Shown: one piece after another, positions 42,577 through 50,323 of the stretch
How the letters are laid out: every line of letters starts with the position of its first letter
How positions within the stretch are numbered: the stretch's first letter is position 1
NCBI GenBank assembly: GCA_002748355.1
Contig: PDSF01000026.1
Coordinates: 1-64,000 of the forward strand
From: Planctomycetota bacterium
GTDB taxonomy: Bacteria; Planctomycetota; UBA1135; GCA-002748355
Length of the DNA stretch: 64,000 bases
Direction: 5' to 3'
Notes under the pieces: model-generated
Database searches by the model: none
Seen by the model: the letters and a program-made list of their open reading frames with translations, nothing else
Told to the model about the DNA's origin: nothing
Made by a program: the position numbers and the translations under genes

Positions 42577-43113
42577 GCGTAGAGCCTAGCAAAGCGTCGA
42601 AGGGGTCGCCTGGGACTAGATCTCGGAATCCGCCACTCTTTAGGCGGCGAGAACCGTAGTCGCGAGAGCTGTGGCGAGTTTTCGTGGCAGCTCGGCTGTC
42701 AGTGAAAACTCATTGTCGCCGTAGCGCTTCTCCTAGCGGAGTTATCGATTCCTGTTGGGCGTTTGGTCTTCTGGCTCCTCCTGGCCATCTATATCGTGCC
42801 GCGCGGATTCCCCAGCGGTCTTCGGGGTTTGGGGTCAATGATCTATCGTGATTCGATGCATATGGCTGCACTGGCCTAGTATGCGGGTGAGAGGCCGAGC
42901 GTCGATCGATAATCATCCAGCAGGGAAAGCGCTGCTCTTCTTTGCTATGGGGTGCAATATTACGATCATCTTCAATTATATCGTCTTTATTAATATTGCA
43001 TTCCGGAGCGATTCCGGAGGAAAGACTGCGCTTATCCTGGCTAGCCTGCTGGCCTCCGTGCTTTGATCCCGAAGGCTGTTCCCTGGAAAGACAAGGTTGG
43101 CGTCAAGCAACGC
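42577..43113. other. Intergenic region, 537 bases, with an AT-rich segment
   Basis: The first six bases belong to the TAGGCT leader of the ThyX-like gene. Around 42950-43010 the sequence is much richer in A and T than its neighbours (TTAATATTGCATT, TATATCG). A 72-codon open frame at 42848-43066 encodes one hydrophobic segment but has no ribosome site and no recognised family, so no gene is called. It may be a remnant or an inserted piece. Confidence 0.3.
42583..42588 (-). promoter_or_regulatory. Putative -10 box of a leaderless transcript (ThyX-like gene)
   Basis: TAGGCT, six bases CTACGC, then ATG on the minus strand. No Shine-Dalgarno between box and start. Confidence 0.5.
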
Positions 43114-44358
43114 TTACTGATGACCTATGAGTTCCCTGAGGCTTACTTGGAGCCTGCGCCATTTGTTTCGTTGCGGGTGGATCCGGAAATCCACGACCAG
43201 CTCCTTGCTGCCGAAGTCAAACATGACAGTGTGAAGAGTCGCGGCGACTCTGGCGCTGGCGACGATGTTCCACACGCTTTGCGGCGTCAGCTTTTGTTCT
43301 TCGGCTAGGGCTGAGGTCACGCCCTTACTGATGCTCAGGTACCGGTTACAGGCACGAGGCCCCTTTCGGTCACGGAAGTGGTTGGTGCAGGCGATCCAGG
43401 GAGCGTCTTTGGGTTTTCGAAGGGTGACCTTTGCTGACGCGGCTTTTGCCGGTCCGAATTCGAGGACTACGGCGCCGCGTCGCTCGTTATGGCGCCAGGC
43501 GAGCATCGCGTTACCGCCGTAGGCGTAGTTGTATTTCTCCAGTTTGTCTCGGGCGTCGGCGGGGCTCTCTTTTTCGGGACGGAAGCTGCGTAGCAGCTCT
43601 TGCAGGGCGAGGATGCGAGGTAGGTGGCCGTCGCTTTTGGCGATGCGCTGCGGGACGTCGTGGATAGATACGAAGCTGCCCGCTGCGCTGATGCCGGTGG
43701 TGATTCCTAGCGAACTCCAACCAATGGAAACGGTGGCGCATCGCTCGGGCCCTGCGTCCTCGACGATGACGATGACGTTGCGCAGCATCGATGGGTTGGA
43801 TTTGTAGTCGAGGTTGCGGGCGACGATGGGGCCGCCACCCTGAACCTTGTCGCCCCAGACGGCGAAGGAGGAACAGAGCATTCCCGGGGCGTCGATCAGG
43901 GCGGAAATGGCGAGGAAATCTTTGGCCTCGAACTCGCGGCCGAGACGTTCGCTCTTGAGGTAGCGGGCGCCGGCCTTCCGCATGCCCTCGATCAAGCCCT
44001 CGGCGCGCTGCTTGGCCCATTCGGGAAAGTCAAAGCGGCGGTGTAGGAGGGGGCGCACGAAAGAACTCCAGCTGAACTTTGGCACCAGCTTCAGTGCCCA
44101 GCCGTCGAAGAGCTCTTGCAGTGCGGCGGCTCGCAGGTATCCCTCCTGTCGTCCGCGTTCGCGGTCACTGCCACTCAGCCGCAGGACGGTTGAGCCCTGG
44201 ATCTGGATCAGGCCGCTGTCGGCCGGGGCTCTTGCTGGGGCAATGCTTTCGCTCGGCCCGCTCTTGGGAGCAGGGGCGTCGCAAGCTAAGAGCGTGGCGG
44301 CTAGGAAGGCTGGAATCGCAATCGATGGGAAGAGCGACCTGCTACGAGTTTGTTTCAT
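43114..44358 (-). CDS. C45-like Ntn-hydrolase (acyltransferase/peptidase) lipoprotein
   Basis: 414 residues. A lipoprotein signal (PAFLAATLLACDAP) leads into a mature protein with Ntn-hydrolase features of the C45 (isopenicillin N acyltransferase-like) group: LRLSGSDRERGRQEGYL at the start, the candidate nucleophile Cys162 in MLCSSFAVWG, GPIVARNLDY and LGITTGISAAG. Members hydrolyse or exchange amide-linked acyl groups after self-cleavage before the Cys. It would act at the cell surface or in the periplasm. Substrate unknown; the C-terminal ~100 residues are less conserved. Confidence 0.75.
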   Translation of the reverse strand: MKQTRSRSLFPSIAIPAFLAATLLACDAPAPKSGPSESIAPARAPADSGLIQIQGSTVLRLSGSDRERGRQEGYLRAAALQELFDGWALKLVPKFSWSSFVRPLLHRRFDFPEWAKQRAEGLIEGMRKAGARYLKSERLGREFEAKDFLAISALIDAPGMLCSSFAVWGDKVQGGGPIVARNLDYKSNPSMLRNVIVIVEDAGPERCATVSIGWSSLGITTGISAAGSFVSIHDVPQRIAKSDGHLPRILALQELLRSFRPEKESPADARDKLEKYNYAYGGNAMLAWRHNERRGAVVLEFGPAKAASAKVTLRKPKDAPWIACTNHFRDRKGPRACNRYLSISKGVTSALAEEQKLTPQSVWNIVASARVAATLHTVMFDFGSKELVVDFRIHPQRNKWRRLQVSLRELIGHQ

Positions 44359-44395
44359 GGGTGTGCGAGGAGCAGGGAGAAAACGAAGGAACTAA

Positions 44396-45136
44396 ATGAT
44401 GACTGATAAGCCCGTAATCGCGTGCATGCGCGCGCATCGTAGCATTCGACGATTTGCCGAGGAGGAGCTGGCGGACGATGTTTTGCGGAAAGCGGTGGCG
44501 GCTGCGCAGATGGCAGCGACATCGTCCAACATCCAGGCCTACTCGGTTTTGCGCGTCCGGGACCCCGAGCGGCGTGAACAGCTCGCCGAGCTTTGCGGGG
44601 GGCAGAGCCAGGTTGCGAAGAGTGGCGCCTTTCTGGTGCTTAGCGCGGATGTGCGCCGGCACCTGCTAGCTGCCGAGGCGAAGGAAACGGCCAATGAGCA
44701 GAATCTCGAGAGCTTCCTTCAGGCGCTTATCGATGCTTCGCTCTTCGGGCAGAATCTGGCCTTGGCCCTAGAGTCGCTGGGTTATGGGGTCTGTTACATC
44801 GGCGGGCTGCGTAATCAGCTGACTAAGGTGGATGAGCTTTTGGCCTTGCCGAGAGGCGTTTGGCCGCTCTTTGGGCTTTGCGTGGGGCGCCCTGCCGAGG
44901 AGCCAGGGCTGCGCCCGCGCTTGCGGCCCGAGGCGGTGCTTTTTGATGAGCAGTATCCCAGCGACGATGAGATCCGGGCTGACATCGCCGAATACGACGA
45001 TCGCATGGCCAGCTACTACGAGGAGCGTGGCAAGCCCGGATACGACTGGTCACGCGGCCTTGTCCGAGTCTTCGCACGCAAACGCCGCGAGCATCTTGAG
45101 AGCTTCTACAAGAGCAAGGGCGCTTCGTTTGATTGA
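44396..45136 (+). CDS. NfsA-like nitroreductase / NADPH-dependent flavin oxidoreductase
   Basis: 246 residues. It shows RAHRSIRRFAEEEL and AAQMAATSSNIQAYS near the start, FMN phosphate and ribityl binding elements of NfsA/FRP, then SLFGQNLALALESLGYGVCYIGGLRN (abbreviated LESLGYGVCYIGG) and LFGLCVGRPAEEPG. Such enzymes reduce nitro-aromatics, quinones or free flavin using NADPH and FMN. It is cytoplasmic and divergent from the C45-like gene with 37 bases between. Starts at ATG 44396 or 44399. Confidence 0.92.
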   Translation: MMTDKPVIACMRAHRSIRRFAEEELADDVLRKAVAAAQMAATSSNIQAYSVLRVRDPERREQLAELCGGQSQVAKSGAFLVLSADVRRHLLAAEAKETANEQNLESFLQALIDASLFGQNLALALESLGYGVCYIGGLRNQLTKVDELLALPRGVWPLFGLCVGRPAEEPGLRPRLRPEAVLFDEQYPSDDEIRADIAEYDDRMASYYEERGKPGYDWSRGLVRVFARKRREHLESFYKSKGASFD

Positions 45137-45164
45137 GCTTGGCTCGCCGGCCGCTACTCGGCCC

Positions 45165-45428
45165 TCAGTCGGGGAGGATCAGGTCCTGGAGCTTGGCCCA
45201 GATGGATGAGTCCAGGGCCATCTCCTTGCCGATGTCCTCGATCGTCTCAAAGACGTCGGCCGAGATGCGGACATCGTTTTCGTAGAGCTCTTCGCAGAGG
45301 CTTTCGAGAGCTGCGTCCTCTTCATCCTTTTCGACAAGTTCGCGAATCTCATCCACCTCTTCTTCTGAGAGGCGAACGGACAGTTCGTCGAGCAGGTCGG
45401 AGATCTTGCTGCTAGGAGTATCGCTCAT
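45165..45428 (-). CDS. MafI immunity-like small acidic protein
   Basis: 87 residues from the ATG at 45426-45428. It reads LLDELSVRLSEEEVDEIRELV then ALESLCEELYENDVRISADVFETI and a tail with KEMALDSSIWAKLQDLI, the layout of MafI-family immunity proteins (LALENLCDxLyExxxxI). Family members neutralise MafB-type toxins in other bacteria. No toxin gene adjoins it here, so it could be an orphan immunity gene or an unrelated member. An upstream in-frame reading up to 45728 lies inside the MFS gene and is not used. The MFS gene lies just upstream on the same strand. Confidence 0.6.
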   Translation of the reverse strand: MSDTPSSKISDLLDELSVRLSEEEVDEIRELVEKDEEDAALESLCEELYENDVRISADVFETIEDIGKEMALDSSIWAKLQDLILPD

Positions 45429-45469
45429 GTATCGCGCCTCAAGCCCTTCAGATGGGCGCGGAGAATAGC

Positions 45470-46810
45470 TCAAAACCCCGCAGATGCTCGCAACTCTTGC
45501 TGCTCCTTTCTCCGATTTCGGAGCCAAAGGAGTGCCGGGAGGAGGCAGAGCATCGGGGCGGCGATGAAGCAGCCGCGTAGGCTCAGGATCTCGCTGTCCA
45601 TCAGGATCGCATAGAGGATCTGGCTGAGGGCGGAGCTGAACATCACTAGGCCGAGTTCGGCGGCGAAGCAGCGCCCGCGGTAGGTCTCGGGGACGACTTG
45701 CTGGAGGAGCACGGTGGAGATGACCCAAATCGTCGAGCCGGCGAGGTGGGCGGCGAAGACAAGGAGCCCGGTTATGAGCCAGTGGCCGTAGAAGAAATAG
45801 ATCGCGAAGTAGCAGAGCGGCGCGGCGAAGTAGGAGATCGTGAGGGTCTGCTTGAGTCGCTCTGGGGCCGAGCCAGCCCAGCCCTGGGCCAGGAAGGGTC
45901 CGAAGAGGGTGCCAAGACCACGACAGCCCCAGAGGAAGGAGATGCCCAACTCGGGGCGGCCGCCTAGCTGGTAGGGCTCGCTGCGGCCGAGCAGGGTCAG
46001 CAGCAGGGTAACGACTCCCATGGTGCCCCAGCCGAACTTGACCAGGATCACGCTGAAGACCTCGCGTGTGCTCAGGATGTAGCGCAAGCCCGAAATCATG
46101 TCGTCGATGCCTAGGAGCCTTTTGAGCCCGCGTGGCTCGCTGCCGGCTTCGGGCGATTCCTCGGCTACTGTTGCTTCGCGGGGGGGCAGCTTCACCGTCC
46201 AGAGGATGCTCGCAGAGATCAGGTAGGTGATGGCGTCGATCACGATGGCGGCCTGCCAGCCGAGGAGCGCCAAAAGGACGCCTCCCGCGAAGGAGCCGAA
46301 GGTGAACATGATCGACCAGCTGGCGGACGAGATCACATTGGCCACGACCAGATCTCGCTTGGGCACCACCGAGGGGAAGACCGACTGCCGAGCGGGCTCA
46401 AAGAAGGTGGTGACCGAGAGCTGCAACGCGACGAGCACATAGAGCAAAAGGCTCGATTCTGTGAACTCGTAAAGCAGGAAGCCGAGGACAAGCGCTGCCG
46501 CGAGCAGGTTGCATCCGACCATGATCTTCTTGCGGTCGTAGCGGTCGGCGAACACACCGGCCGCAGGGCCCAGCAGGAAGATCGGGACCTGTTTAAGCAC
46601 GAAGACAATCGCGATGGCGATGGCGCTGCTACTGCCCTCCCCAAGCAGGTAGACGATGGCGAGTGCGTTGAGCCAGTCGCCTAGGAGGCTGGTGGTCCGT
46701 GCGAGGAAGAGCTTCCTCCACTGGGGGTTGTCGCGGATGATCGCCCAGATCCCGGAGGGCTCCGTCGCAGTGCCTACGGAGCCTTGGCTGCTCGCGGGCT
46801 CCCCTTTCAC
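45470..46810 (-). CDS. MFS transporter (EntS/MFS_3-like exporter)
   Basis: 446 residues with about 12 membrane helices. It has the family's N-terminal RKLFLARTTSLLGDWLNALAI (abbreviated ARTTSLLGDWLNALA), a GVFADRYDRKKIM loop 2-3 motif (G-x-x-aD-R-x-x-R-k), and FFEPARQSVFPSVVP (abbreviated PARQSVFPSVVP). A cytoplasmic loop between helices 6 and 7 is Glu-rich. Substrate unknown. GTG start overlapping the stop of the preceding small gene by four bases. Confidence 0.9.
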   Translation of the reverse strand: MKGEPASSQGSVGTATEPSGIWAIIRDNPQWRKLFLARTTSLLGDWLNALAIVYLLGEGSSSAIAIAIVFVLKQVPIFLLGPAAGVFADRYDRKKIMVGCNLLAAALVLGFLLYEFTESSLLLYVLVALQLSVTTFFEPARQSVFPSVVPKRDLVVANVISSASWSIMFTFGSFAGGVLLALLGWQAAIVIDAITYLISASILWTVKLPPREATVAEESPEAGSEPRGLKRLLGIDDMISGLRYILSTREVFSVILVKFGWGTMGVVTLLLTLLGRSEPYQLGGRPELGISFLWGCRGLGTLFGPFLAQGWAGSAPERLKQTLTISYFAAPLCYFAIYFFYGHWLITGLLVFAAHLAGSTIWVISTVLLQQVVPETYRGRCFAAELGLVMFSSALSQILYAILMDSEILSLRGCFIAAPMLCLLPALLWLRNRRKEQQELRASAGF

Positions 46811-47085
46811 CGCAAGCGTTCCTCGTCTTCTAGGTCGTCGATCTTGCGTTGGGCGCGGTCGATCCGGTCCTCGAGGATGCGCTGCCGATCTTGGAGTTCC
46901 CTAATGCGGCGCAGGAAAAACCAGACGACCCAGACGAGCCCGATGACCAGGGCGAAGACGCCGACGCGGGGTTCTTTCCACGCGGAGTAGTTCTTGGCCA
47001 GTTGCTCTCCGTAGCTGGCGCTAGCAAAGAGCAGGGCTGCAAAGATCACGTGGACGGTCAGTTCTTGGGCTTTCTCGTGATCCAT
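46807..47085 (-). CDS. Small membrane protein with coiled-coil tail
   Basis: 92 residues. Two hydrophobic segments (LTVHVIFAALLFASASYG and VGVFALVIGLVWVVWFFL) then a charged coiled coil (LRELQDRQRILEDRIDRAQRKIDDLEDEE, abbreviated RQRILEDRIDRAQRKI). The family is not recognised. It starts behind GGGAGGAGCAGG and its stop overlaps the MFS start (GTGA), so it may assist that transporter. Confidence 0.65.
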   Translation of the reverse strand: MDHEKAQELTVHVIFAALLFASASYGEQLAKNYSAWKEPRVGVFALVIGLVWVVWFFLRRIRELQDRQRILEDRIDRAQRKIDDLEDEERLR

Positions 47086-47102
47086 CCCTGCCTGCTCCTC
47101 CC

Positions 47103-48425
47103 TTAGCTCTTCGCGTCTGGTTTGAGGAGGATACTCACACCTCCCCCGTCGCGGATGCCCGGCTCGGGGAGGACACGTTTGGTCGAAAGGAGTTCGAGAC
47201 CGAGGAGCTTGGCCCAGGTTTGCACGAGGGTCTCGTTTTCTTCCGGCTCGATGCTGCAGGTCGAATAGACCAGACGACCGCCAGGGCGGAGCTTCTGGCT
47301 GGCTTGCTCGAGGATCTGCCTCTGTACGTCGCAGCTTTGCTCGAGCACGTCTTCGTCGAAGTGCCAGCGCGCTTCGGCGCGTTTGTGCAGGACGCCGGTA
47401 TTGGTGCAGGGGGCGTCGACGAGGACGCGGTCGAACAGAGCCTCCTCGTCGAGCTCAGAGCGCTTGCGTACTGCGTGGACGTTGCTGATGCCGAGGCGTT
47501 CCGTCTCTGCGGGAAGGCGTTGCAGCCGCTCCCAGCGTGGGTCCCAGGCTACGACTGTGCCGCTTGGTCCGAGGGCGTCGGCGATCGCCAGGGACTTGCC
47601 TCCCGGGGCGGCGCAGTAATCGAGGACGCGTTGGCCCGGCGCCAGGTCGAGGAGATCGACGGCTTCGATGGATGCGATGTCTTGAATCACGAAGTCGCCG
47701 CGGGTGAAGGCTGGCGTGCTCAATAGATCGCTGCTGCTGTGCTTCTTGCTCGCGAGCAGCAGGGTGCGGTGGTGGGGCCCGCAGGTGGTTTCGATTTCGG
47801 ACTGGGCGAGCTCGGCTTGCAAAGCTTGCAGGTCCTCAACCTGTGGGCGCAGTCGGAGGCAGTAGTTGGGCCGGGCATTGGCGGCGGCGAAGAGCTGGGT
47901 GGCGCTGTCGATGCCGTGTTCGGCGATCCAGCGTGCGACAAGGACTTCGGGGAGGCTCCACCAGGTGGCTAGCTCGCGGTAGCTGGCATCGTGCTCGGGT
48001 TCGCTGAGCCAATCATGCAGCTTCCGTCGGCGGGCCAGTCGACGGAGCAGTGCGTTGGCGAAGCCTGCGCCGCCTTCCCCGGCGGCGAGACGCGCCAGTT
48101 CGACCGCCTCGTGCACGATGGCGCGTTCCTTGGTCTGCGCCTCGAAGAGCAGCTCGTAGGCGCCGAGTAGCAGGGCTGCGTGCAGGCCGTGCGGCTTGAT
48201 GCGACGGCCCCTGGCCAGGCTCTTCAGGATGCTGTCGAGGCTAGCGAAGCGGCGCACCGCGCCTTCGGCGAGACGCTTGGCCTGGGCTCGGTTGCGTGGA
48301 GCGAGGTTCGGTGGGGGGAAGGGGCGGTGGAGACTGCCGAGCCTGGCCGTTCGTCGCTCTGCGACCAGCCACGCTGCTACGGCCTGCCAGGCCGCTCGCC
48401 TCGACTCCGAGCTTTTCCGTGCCAC
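47103..48425 (-). CDS. rsmB: 16S rRNA (cytosine-967 C5) methyltransferase
   Basis: About 440 residues. An N-terminal NusB-like RNA-binding domain (~40-160; AIVHEAVELARLAAGEGGAGFANALLRRL abbreviated VHEAVELAR...FANALLRRL) is followed by the SAM-dependent m5C methyltransferase core: VLDYCAAPGGKSLAIADAL, VAWDPRWERL, FDRVLVDAPCTNTGVL with one catalytic-loop Cys, and LVYSTCSIEPEENE with the nucleophilic Cys. The start is uncertain: a GTG at 48423-48425 just after the fmt stop is chosen, and an overlapping GTG at 48477-48479 is possible. The fmt-rsmB order is the common arrangement. Confidence 0.93.
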   Translation of the reverse strand: MARKSSESRRAAWQAVAAWLVAERRTARLGSLHRPFPPPNLAPRNRAQAKRLAEGAVRRFASLDSILKSLARGRRIKPHGLHAALLLGAYELLFEAQTKERAIVHEAVELARLAAGEGGAGFANALLRRLARRRKLHDWLSEPEHDASYRELATWWSLPEVLVARWIAEHGIDSATQLFAAANARPNYCLRLRPQVEDLQALQAELAQSEIETTCGPHHRTLLLASKKHSSSDLLSTPAFTRGDFVIQDIASIEAVDLLDLAPGQRVLDYCAAPGGKSLAIADALGPSGTVVAWDPRWERLQRLPAETERLGISNVHAVRKRSELDEEALFDRVLVDAPCTNTGVLHKRAEARWHFDEDVLEQSCDVQRQILEQASQKLRPGGRLVYSTCSIEPEENETLVQTWAKLLGLELLSTKRVLPEPGIRDGGGVSILLKPDAKS

Positions 48426-48429
48426 AGGA

Positions 48430-49368
48430 TCAACCGAAGACGGCGTCCGGGGGGATGGTGTGCCCACGCACAAACTCACCAGCTGTCATCTTGCGGCCAT
48501 TCTCGGGCTTGAGGCGCAGCACTCGGTAGAGGCCCTCGCCGGTGGTGATGCGGATGCCTTCTTCGCCTGCGGTCAGCACGGCGCCGGGGCGGTTGAGGCC
48601 GAAGTTGTCTTCCTCGATGCGCCCTTCTTCGATGATCAGCTTCTTGGGGCCAAAGCGGGTGCGTGCGGCGGGCTTGGGCGTGAAGGCGCGCACGAGTCGG
48701 TCGATAGCTTCCGCCGGTTGTTTCCAATCGATGTGCCCATCTTCTTTGATGAGCTTGGGGGCGTAGCTGGCCTCTGATTCGTCCTGGTCGCGGAAGCTCT
48801 CCTTGCCGGATTCGATGATCTGAAGGGCTTCGACCAAGGCTTGAGCGCTTAGCTCGGAGAGGCGCGTATAGAGCTCGCCAGAGTTTTCGTGGGGGGCGAT
48901 CGGGGTCTCTTTGACGTGCAGGATCGGGCCCGTGTCGAGCTTGAGTGCGATCTTCTGGACGGTCACGCCCGTGGTCTCGTCGCCCTGGAGGAGGGCTTGG
49001 TGCACGGGCGCGGCGCCGCGATGGCGGGGTAGTAGGGACCCGTGGACGTTGAGGCAGTACTTGCTCGGGATGTCGAGGAAGTTTTGATTGAGGATTCTCC
49101 CGAAGCTCACGACGAGGATCAGGTCCGGCGCGAGTTCTCGCAGGCGCTGCAGGTAACCCTCGGCGAGACAGTCCTCGGGCTGTTCACAGCTCAGCCCGAG
49201 CTCTTCGGCAACCAGGCGGACCTTTTGCGGGTAGATCTTTCGTCCGCGGCCGCGCGGCGCGTCCGGTTTTGTCACTACGAGATCGGGAGCGAGGTCAGCC
49301 TCGCTCAGCGCACGTAGGGCGGGGATTGGGAAGTCGTCTGTTCCGAGGAATACAGTCTTCAAGAGCAC
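48430..49368 (-). CDS. fmt: Methionyl-tRNA formyltransferase
   Basis: 312 residues. It formylates initiator Met-tRNA with 10-formyl-THF. Visible: KTVFLGTDDFPIPALRAL (abbreviated VFLGTDDFPIPALRAL), the catalytic LNVHGSLLPRHRGAAPVHQALL (abbreviated NVHGSLLPRHRGAAPV), GDETTGVTVQKIALKLDTGPIL (abbreviated GDETTGVTVQ.I..KLDTG), and the C-terminal OB-fold domain. The length is normal. GTG start. It leads directly into rsmB. Confidence 0.94.
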   Translation of the reverse strand: MLLKTVFLGTDDFPIPALRALSEADLAPDLVVTKPDAPRGRGRKIYPQKVRLVAEELGLSCEQPEDCLAEGYLQRLRELAPDLILVVSFGRILNQNFLDIPSKYCLNVHGSLLPRHRGAAPVHQALLQGDETTGVTVQKIALKLDTGPILHVKETPIAPHENSGELYTRLSELSAQALVEALQIIESGKESFRDQDESEASYAPKLIKEDGHIDWKQPAEAIDRLVRAFTPKPAARTRFGPKKLIIEEGRIEEDNFGLNRPGAVLTAGEEGIRITTGEGLYRVLRLKPENGRKMTAGEFVRGHTIPPDAVFG

Positions 49369-49464
49369 TCGCAGGGCCTGGGACTGAGAACCCTGGACAG
49401 AGTCAAGGGCTCTGAGGAGGGGGAGAGCATAGCGGCCTGGCCACTCGGGCTCTACGTTGCGGCC

Positions 49465-50310
49465 ATGTCACAGACGAGACAACTCGATTGGAGCGAACTT
49501 GGCCTTGCGCCCGGTGATCCGGTTCAGGAGCTGAGAGAACTCCCTGTGTTTGGGCGGCAGGTCGAGCTTGTGCTGATCCCCAATCGGGCCAAGCGTGCGA
49601 ATGCACCGATCGGTCAGCGTCCCCCTTTCGTCTCGGACTGTGGTTCAGAGATCCGGAGTGGAGAAGCTCGCTGGAGCCAGGGGCCGGATCTTGTCCTGAC
49701 CCCGAATCTCTGGCCGTTCTACTCGCGACAGGCTTTGTTGTGGTCCCCGAGCGGTTTTTCTCGTGAGCCTTCTGTGGAGCTGCTGGGGGCGGGACTCAGC
49801 CTGGCCCAAGGGATCGATGCCACGGTCCTGCACAACACCATTGGGGCTGCGGCTAGCATTCCGATGGGGCACTTGCACCTCGTCGACGCGGCGCCCCCCT
49901 TTTTGCGCGACCTTTCGGGCCCGGTGCTCCTTTCCGGATCTGGTTTCGAGCTTGTTGGGCTGCCGGAGGGCTTGCCGCTGCACTGGCTTGGTGTGCGTGC
50001 GGAAGATCCGCTCCGGCGGGCGCAGATTGGGAAAATGCTCCTGGATCGCCGGACGACTGCGGCGGCCAATCTCGTTGCGCACGGTGAGCTGCTTTGGGTG
50101 ATCCCGCGCCGCTCGGAGCAGCCAGAGCCCCACTTCCCCTATGCGCTTGGGGCGGCGGAACTCGGTGGTCGTTGGGTCTTCCAGCAGGCTGAAAGCTTTG
50201 AGCGGGCTTGTAGTGCTGCGCTCGAACAGGCTTTGGTCGAGGCCTGCGTGCCGCGGATCGGCGACGAGTGGCAGCTCTACGCTGGGCTACTGGAAGAGTT
50301 CGCCGGCTAG
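49465..50310 (+). CDS. HIT-like nucleotidyl phosphorylase-related protein
   Basis: 281 residues. The clearest signal is NTIGAAASIPMGHLHLVDA, which resembles the AxSxxHxHxQ-type histidine triad core of GalT, Ap4A phosphorylase and GDP-galactose phosphorylase-like enzymes, though only HLH of the triad is present. Residues ~80-105 (LTPNLWPFYSRQALLW) resemble the nucleotide-binding strand of those families. A substrate cannot be inferred. The ATG follows TACGTT by six bases and has no Shine-Dalgarno. Confidence 0.55.
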   Translation: MSQTRQLDWSELGLAPGDPVQELRELPVFGRQVELVLIPNRAKRANAPIGQRPPFVSDCGSEIRSGEARWSQGPDLVLTPNLWPFYSRQALLWSPSGFSREPSVELLGAGLSLAQGIDATVLHNTIGAAASIPMGHLHLVDAAPPFLRDLSGPVLLSGSGFELVGLPEGLPLHWLGVRAEDPLRRAQIGKMLLDRRTTAAANLVAHGELLWVIPRRSEQPEPHFPYALGAAELGGRWVFQQAESFERACSAALEQALVEACVPRIGDEWQLYAGLLEEFAG

Positions 50311-50323
50311 CAGGCTTTCACTT

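Noticed and set aside
42848..43066. Open frame of 72 codons with a hydrophobic stretch
   Set aside because: No ribosome site or recognised domain; treated as AT-rich intergenic DNA.
45429..45728. 100-residue N-terminal extension of the MafI-like protein
   Set aside because: Overlaps the MFS gene in another frame; the internal ATG at 45428 begins the family match.
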